Shown here one piece after another: positions 4,949 to 7,189 of a stretch of DNA of 7,189 bases; positions within the stretch are counted from its first letter, which is position 1, and each line of letters begins with the position of its first letter. Below the pieces are notes generated by a model. It ran no database searches. It had not been told where the DNA came from and saw only the letters and a program-made list of their open reading frames with translations. The position numbers and the translations under genes were made by a program. Source of the stretch: an uncultured Azospirillum sp. (GTDB lineage Bacteria; Pseudomonadota; Alphaproteobacteria; Azospirillales; Azospirillaceae); the NCBI GenBank assembly GCA_937960755.1, contig CALGOL010000378.1, positions 1-7,189 on the forward strand. The letters run 5' to 3'.

Positions 4949-6464
4949 GGTGGCGTTCGGGGGCCAGCGGATTGAGCATGTCCTTCAACTCGTCCTCCAG
5001 CTTGACGAAGCGGAAGGAGGCGCGGCCCAGATCGGCGCTGACGTAGGTCACCACGGCGGAAACCGCCACCCCGCCGGGGTTTTCCTTGGTTCCCACCATC
5101 AAAGTGGCGGGCTGGCCGCGCTTGAACGCCTGTTGTTCGATCGCTTCCGGGGTCAGCAACACGCTGAGGCCGCCGAACGACCAGTCGCGGGTGATGAAAG
5201 CGCCAGCCTGGGTGCGCACCGCCAGTTTGGGGTTGCGGAAACGCCGCTGGCGGCGGCGCTCCTTCGGTCCCGCCGGCGCCTCCAGCGGCTTGGAGCGCTT
5301 AACGGAACTCATGTCCGCTGTATCCAGCGCCGCGCCATGCAGGATGGCGCCGCCGATGTCGGCATGACGCAAGATCGCTTTATGGAAGCTGGCGTTGGTC
5401 AGGTCGGCGTCGTGCAGCAACGCGCCTTCCAGATTCGCCGGCCAGTCGCGCCCGTCCACCAGCGTCAGCGCGTCGAAGTTGGCGGCGGCGGCGAGACAGC
5501 GCGACAGCACGGCGCGGCGGAAATTGACGCCGCGCAAGCTCGCCTGTTCAAACCGGCATTGGCTGAAGTCGCTATAGGACAGGTCGGCCATATCGAATCG
5601 GCAACCCGAGAAGTCGGAACCCTTAATCACGCAGCGTCGCAGCCGCGCCCCCGACAAATCCCGGCCGGTATAGGTCGCCGCCTCGATTCGGCGATTGGTC
5701 AAGTCAAGGCGCTTGCCCTGCTTGCCGCCCGAATCGAGGAATAGCGTATGATCCGCCATTAACGCGGCCGCCTCCGCCGCGGTCAGCAACGGCAATTCCG
5801 GCTCCACCACGCCGCCGCCGGTCGCCGCGGTGGCGGCCTCCAGCGCCAATTGCTGTTCGGCCGACAGCCGCGACAGCTCCAGCACCGTGCCGCCCAGCTT
5901 GACCCCCGCCAGATTGGCCCCGTTCATATCGGCGCCGATCATCACGCAGCAGGAAAGATCAGCCCCGGCGAGGTCGGCGCCGTCAAGATCGGCCCCCGAC
6001 ATGTCGCAGCCGGTCAGGTTCGCCTCGCACAGCACGGCGCGCTCCAACCGGGCTTCGGTCATGATGGTGGCGCCCTGGTGCGCCGGCGTCTGGGGCAGGG
6101 AATCGGCGGCCGCCGTATCGGTGCGGAAATCGGCGCCCTTCAGGATGCAGTCGGACAGCACTGCGCGGTGGAGATTGGCGCCGCGGAAATCCGCCCCGGC
6201 CAGATTGGCCCCGGTCAGGTTGGCGCCTTCAAGATCGGCGCCGAACAGTTCGGCCCCCATCAAGTCGCAGCCCGACAAATCGGCCTTGGCGAGATTGGTC
6301 CCCACCAGCTTGGCGCCGCTCAGGCGAATCTTGCTGATTTTCATGCCGGACATGTCGCGGAACGACAAATCGGCGCGGGCGCCGCCCTGGCGGTTCAGCC
6401 ACTTATTGTGCAGCACCAGTTGCTGATTGATTTCCCGCACGTCTTCGCGGGGCGCCGTGGACAT
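4938..6464 (-). CDS. pentapeptide-repeat protein with C-terminal PilZ domain
   Basis: The 508-residue product has three parts. Residues about 31-195 form a pentapeptide-repeat block (for example AELFGADLEGANLTGANLAG at 71-90, and a second run at 157-186), interrupted at about 114-135 by a non-repeat loop. Residues 196-250 form an Ala/Glu-rich linker, and about 251-385 a second, more degenerate repeat block. Such repeats fold as right-handed quadrilateral beta-helices used for protein contacts. Residues about 402-495 look like a PilZ domain: an RxxxR arginine cluster (403-408) and DWSFGG (427-432), matching the (D/N)xSxxG c-di-GMP-binding signature. A c-di-GMP-responsive scaffold or effector is therefore inferred; the target is unknown. 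No signal peptide or membrane segment is seen. I chose ATG 6464 because GGAGAGG (6474-6480) precedes it. The longer frame from 6542 would run through the promoter. Confidence 0.88.
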   Translation of the reverse strand: MSTAPREDVREINQQLVLHNKWLNRQGGARADLSFRDMSGMKISKIRLSGAKLVGTNLAKADLSGCDLMGAELFGADLEGANLTGANLAGADFRGANLHRAVLSDCILKGADFRTDTAAADSLPQTPAHQGATIMTEARLERAVLCEANLTGCDMSGADLDGADLAGADLSCCVMIGADMNGANLAGVKLGGTVLELSRLSAEQQLALEAATAATGGGVVEPELPLLTAAEAAALMADHTLFLDSGGKQGKRLDLTNRRIEAATYTGRDLSGARLRRCVIKGSDFSGCRFDMADLSYSDFSQCRFEQASLRGVNFRRAVLSRCLAAAANFDALTLVDGRDWPANLEGALLHDADLTNASFHKAILRHADIGGAILHGAALDTADMSSVKRSKPLEAPAGPKERRRQRRFRNPKLAVRTQAGAFITRDWSFGGLSVLLTPEAIEQQAFKRGQPATLMVGTKENPGGVAVSAVVTYVSADLGRASFRFVKLEDELKDMLNPLAPERHRMK

Positions 6465-6473
6465 GATCTTGCG

Positions 6474-6480
6474 CCTCTCC
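6474..6480 (-). promoter_or_regulatory. ribosome-binding site of the pentapeptide/PilZ gene
   Basis: On the minus strand this reads GGAGAGG, 9 nt before the ATG at 6464. It supports a protein starting MSTAPREDVREINQQ rather than the 26-residue-longer version. Confidence 0.7.
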
Positions 6481-6515
6481 CCAGGCGAGCGGCGGGAGTG
6501 GGTCGCCGTCGCGTT

Positions 6516-6543
6516 TTTATACTTCTCTAAAAGAACTAACAAA
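6516..6543 (-). promoter_or_regulatory. probable sigma70-type promoter of the pentapeptide/PilZ gene
   Basis: On the minus strand, TATAAA (6516-6521) matches the -10 consensus at five of six positions. TTTGTT or TTGTTA (within 6537-6543) lies 15-16 bp upstream as a weak -35. The stretch 6514-6555 is the most AT-rich in the window. A start near 6508 would give a leader of about 45 nt containing the ribosome-binding site. Confidence 0.5.
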
Positions 6544-6550
6544 CTTTACC

Positions 6551-6618
6551 AAAACTGCAATGCCCGCGTCGCGTCGCCACCGGGGGAGCGGCGGCGAAAA
6601 GACGCGGGCGGCAGTTTT
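6551..6618 (-). terminator. large dyad, probable terminator of the 75-residue gene (potentially bidirectional)
   Basis: Outer arms AAAACTGC (6551-6558) and GCAGTTTT (6611-6618) and next arms GCCCGCGTC (6562-6570) and GACGCGGGC (6601-6609) pair perfectly, with only a 3:1 bulge between them. An inner hairpin, TCGCCaCCG (6574-6582) with CGGcGGCGA (6589-6597), has one mismatch. Read on either strand, the GC-rich stem is followed by a T-run (TTTT on minus, TTTTT on plus), so it can terminate in both directions. It begins about 10 nt beyond the stop of the 75-residue gene and shields the next promoter from readthrough. Confidence 0.6.
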
Positions 6619-6627
6619 TCGCCTGGA

Positions 6628-6855
6628 TCAGGCCTTGACCACCGGGGTCAACTGATCGCCCCACTGGCCGGCTTCGCTGTGATAACGCGCGGTGCGGACG
6701 AGCTGGATGGTCAGGCCGGCCTCGACGCACTTGGCGACCGATTCGTTCAGGCGGTGCAGGTTGTTCGCCATGATGCGCATGGCGCTTTCCTGCTCCGCGG
6801 TCATGCCTTCGCCTTCGTCTTCGGCGGCCGGTTCGGCGTAGTGTTCGTTCGACAT
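6628..6855 (-). CDS. small hypothetical protein, 75 residues
   Basis: I do not recognise a named family. The N-terminal 20 residues are acidic and low in complexity (MSNEHYAEPAAEDEGEGMTA). The rest looks like a compact helical unit: an amphipathic helix at about 20-46 (EQESAMRIMANNLHRLNESV and onward, with a single Cys43), then a more mixed region ending DQLTPVVKA. No signal peptide, membrane segment or catalytic motif is visible. Support for a real gene comes from a strong purine-rich ribosome-binding site (AAGGAA on the minus strand, 6863-6868, about 7 nt from the ATG), amino-acid composition unlike a shadow frame, and a well-placed terminator just after the stop. The gene stands alone, divergent from the oxidoreductase gene, in front of the pentapeptide/PilZ gene on the same strand but separated from it by the terminator. 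Confidence 0.75.
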   Translation of the reverse strand: MSNEHYAEPAAEDEGEGMTAEQESAMRIMANNLHRLNESVAKCVEAGLTIQLVRTARYHSEAGQWGDQLTPVVKA

Positions 6856-6940
6856 GCGGCTATTCCTTCCCCTCGCTTGGATGGGTTCGTTGTTTCGAGG
6901 GCGCGCGAAGAAGCGCCCGCCGCTTTAGTCTCTAGCACAT

Positions 6941-6970
6941 TCGGCGCGAGGAACAAGTTTCTTGCGCCGA
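6941..6970 (+). promoter_or_regulatory. 30-nt inverted repeat in the divergent intergenic region
   Basis: TCGGCGC (6941-6947) and GCGCCGA (6964-6970) are perfect 7-bp arms. As plus-strand RNA the stem extends to 13 bp (TCGGCGCGAGGAA with TTTCTTGCGCCGA) through two G-U pairs, leaving a CAAG loop. It may be an operator shared by the divergent genes or a leader hairpin of the downstream oxidoreductase gene. A second, simpler hairpin, GGGCGC/GCGCCC (6899-6904/6913-6918), lies 23 bp to its left. Confidence 0.4.
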
Positions 6971-6989
6971 CTGAAACGCGGCTTATCTT
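6962..6989 (+). promoter_or_regulatory. possible promoter of the 3-hydroxyisobutyrate-dehydrogenase-like gene
   Basis: TTGCGC (6962-6967) and TATCTT (6984-6989) are separated by 16 bp, giving partial matches to -35 and -10 boxes about 40-65 bp before the ATG at 7029. The -35 box overlaps the right arm of the 6941-6970 dyad, as an operator site would. The match is weak and stands without other support. Confidence 0.3.
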
Positions 6990-7028
6990 TCCTGTCGCAA
7001 TTTCATTCGGGCAAGGGGAGGCGCTACG

Positions 7029-7189
7029 ATGGCCGCCAAGGTCGCTTTTCTGGGTTTGGGCGTCATGGGCTTTCCCATGGCCGGGCATCTCGCCAAGGCC
7101 GGTCATGCGGTGACGGTCTACAACCGCAGCGCCGCCAAGGCGGCGGCGTGGGTGGAAAAGCACGGCGGGCGCGCGGCGGCGACTCCGGC
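7029..7189 (+). CDS. NAD(P)-dependent oxidoreductase, 3-hydroxyisobutyrate dehydrogenase family (5' part)
   Basis: Only the first 53 codons lie in the window. They begin MAAKVAFLGLGVMGFPMAGH, which contains the beta-hydroxyacid dehydrogenase signature FLGLGxMGxPMAxxL (residues 7-21) forming the dinucleotide-binding loop. The second strand ends VYNRS (30-34). Arg33 at that position is common in NADP(H)-using members such as tartronate-semialdehyde or glyoxylate/succinic-semialdehyde reductases, but the substrate cannot be decided from this fragment. The start is well set: GGGGAGG (7015-7021) is 7 nt before the ATG. It is transcribed away from the 75-residue gene across a 173-bp divergent region. 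Confidence 0.9.
   Translation, partial: MAAKVAFLGLGVMGFPMAGHLAKAGHAVTVYNRSAAKAAAWVEKHGGRAAATP

Noticed and set aside
4469..5046. Plus-strand frames through the hairpin cluster
   Set aside because: They are formed by GC-rich hairpin sequence and the antisense of the dehydrogenase start. Composition is low-complexity and there are no initiation signals.
4920..5744. Plus-strand open frame of 274 codons
   Set aside because: It is antisense to the PilZ and second repeat regions, with Gln/Ala/Arg-rich composition and no motif.
5850..6530. Plus-strand open frame of 226 codons with a repetitive look (IGPGQVGAFKIGAEQFG-like)
   Set aside because: The periodicity is the antisense image of the pentapeptide-repeat codons. 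It has no ribosome-binding site and no independent support.
6465..6542. 26-residue N-terminal extension of the pentapeptide/PilZ protein
   Set aside because: It would be encoded across the TATAAA promoter box and the ribosome-binding site, and GGAGAGG at 6474-6480 clearly serves the ATG at 6464.

Overview
The window looks like chromosomal DNA of a GC-rich alphaproteobacterium, plausibly of the Rhodospirillales. The evidence is high GC at third codon positions, the gene order rpsF-rpsR-(DUF2232 membrane protein)-rplI-dnaB, which is typical of Alphaproteobacteria, and an alanine/glutamate-rich C-terminal extension on ribosomal protein L9. I cannot name the genus from the sequence alone.

Left part (1-3610, + strand): a conserved housekeeping block. 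It holds the last codons of a probable rpsF, then rpsR (S18), a polytopic DUF2232-type membrane protein, rplI (L9) and dnaB (replicative helicase). The first four genes overlap or lie close together and probably form one translation-coupled operon. A nested hairpin between rplI and dnaB probably ends or attenuates that transcript. dnaB ends at a hairpin plus T-run that overlaps the last codons of the convergent gene.

Middle part (3595-6464, - strand): a saccharopine-dehydrogenase-family oxidoreductase that most resembles lysine 6-dehydrogenases, and a 508-residue protein with two blocks of pentapeptide repeats and a C-terminal PilZ domain. The 266-bp gap between them carries a GC-rich hairpin cluster of the dispersed-repeat type. 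The cluster is bracketed by a 22-bp imperfect direct repeat, and one copy of that repeat includes the stop codon of the pentapeptide gene.

Right part (6465-7189): an AT-rich promoter island for the pentapeptide/PilZ gene, a large dyad acting as a likely terminator, a 75-residue hypothetical protein (- strand), and the start of a 3-hydroxyisobutyrate-dehydrogenase-family gene (+ strand, cut by the window end). The last two are divergent across a 173-bp region with a 30-nt inverted repeat.

No mobile-element gene, CRISPR array, tRNA or rRNA was seen, and no gap exceeds about 270 bp. No gene set here looks like a new multi-gene system. The most interesting items are the pentapeptide-PilZ fusion, the hairpin cluster with its flanking direct repeats, and the dyads in the right-hand intergenic regions.
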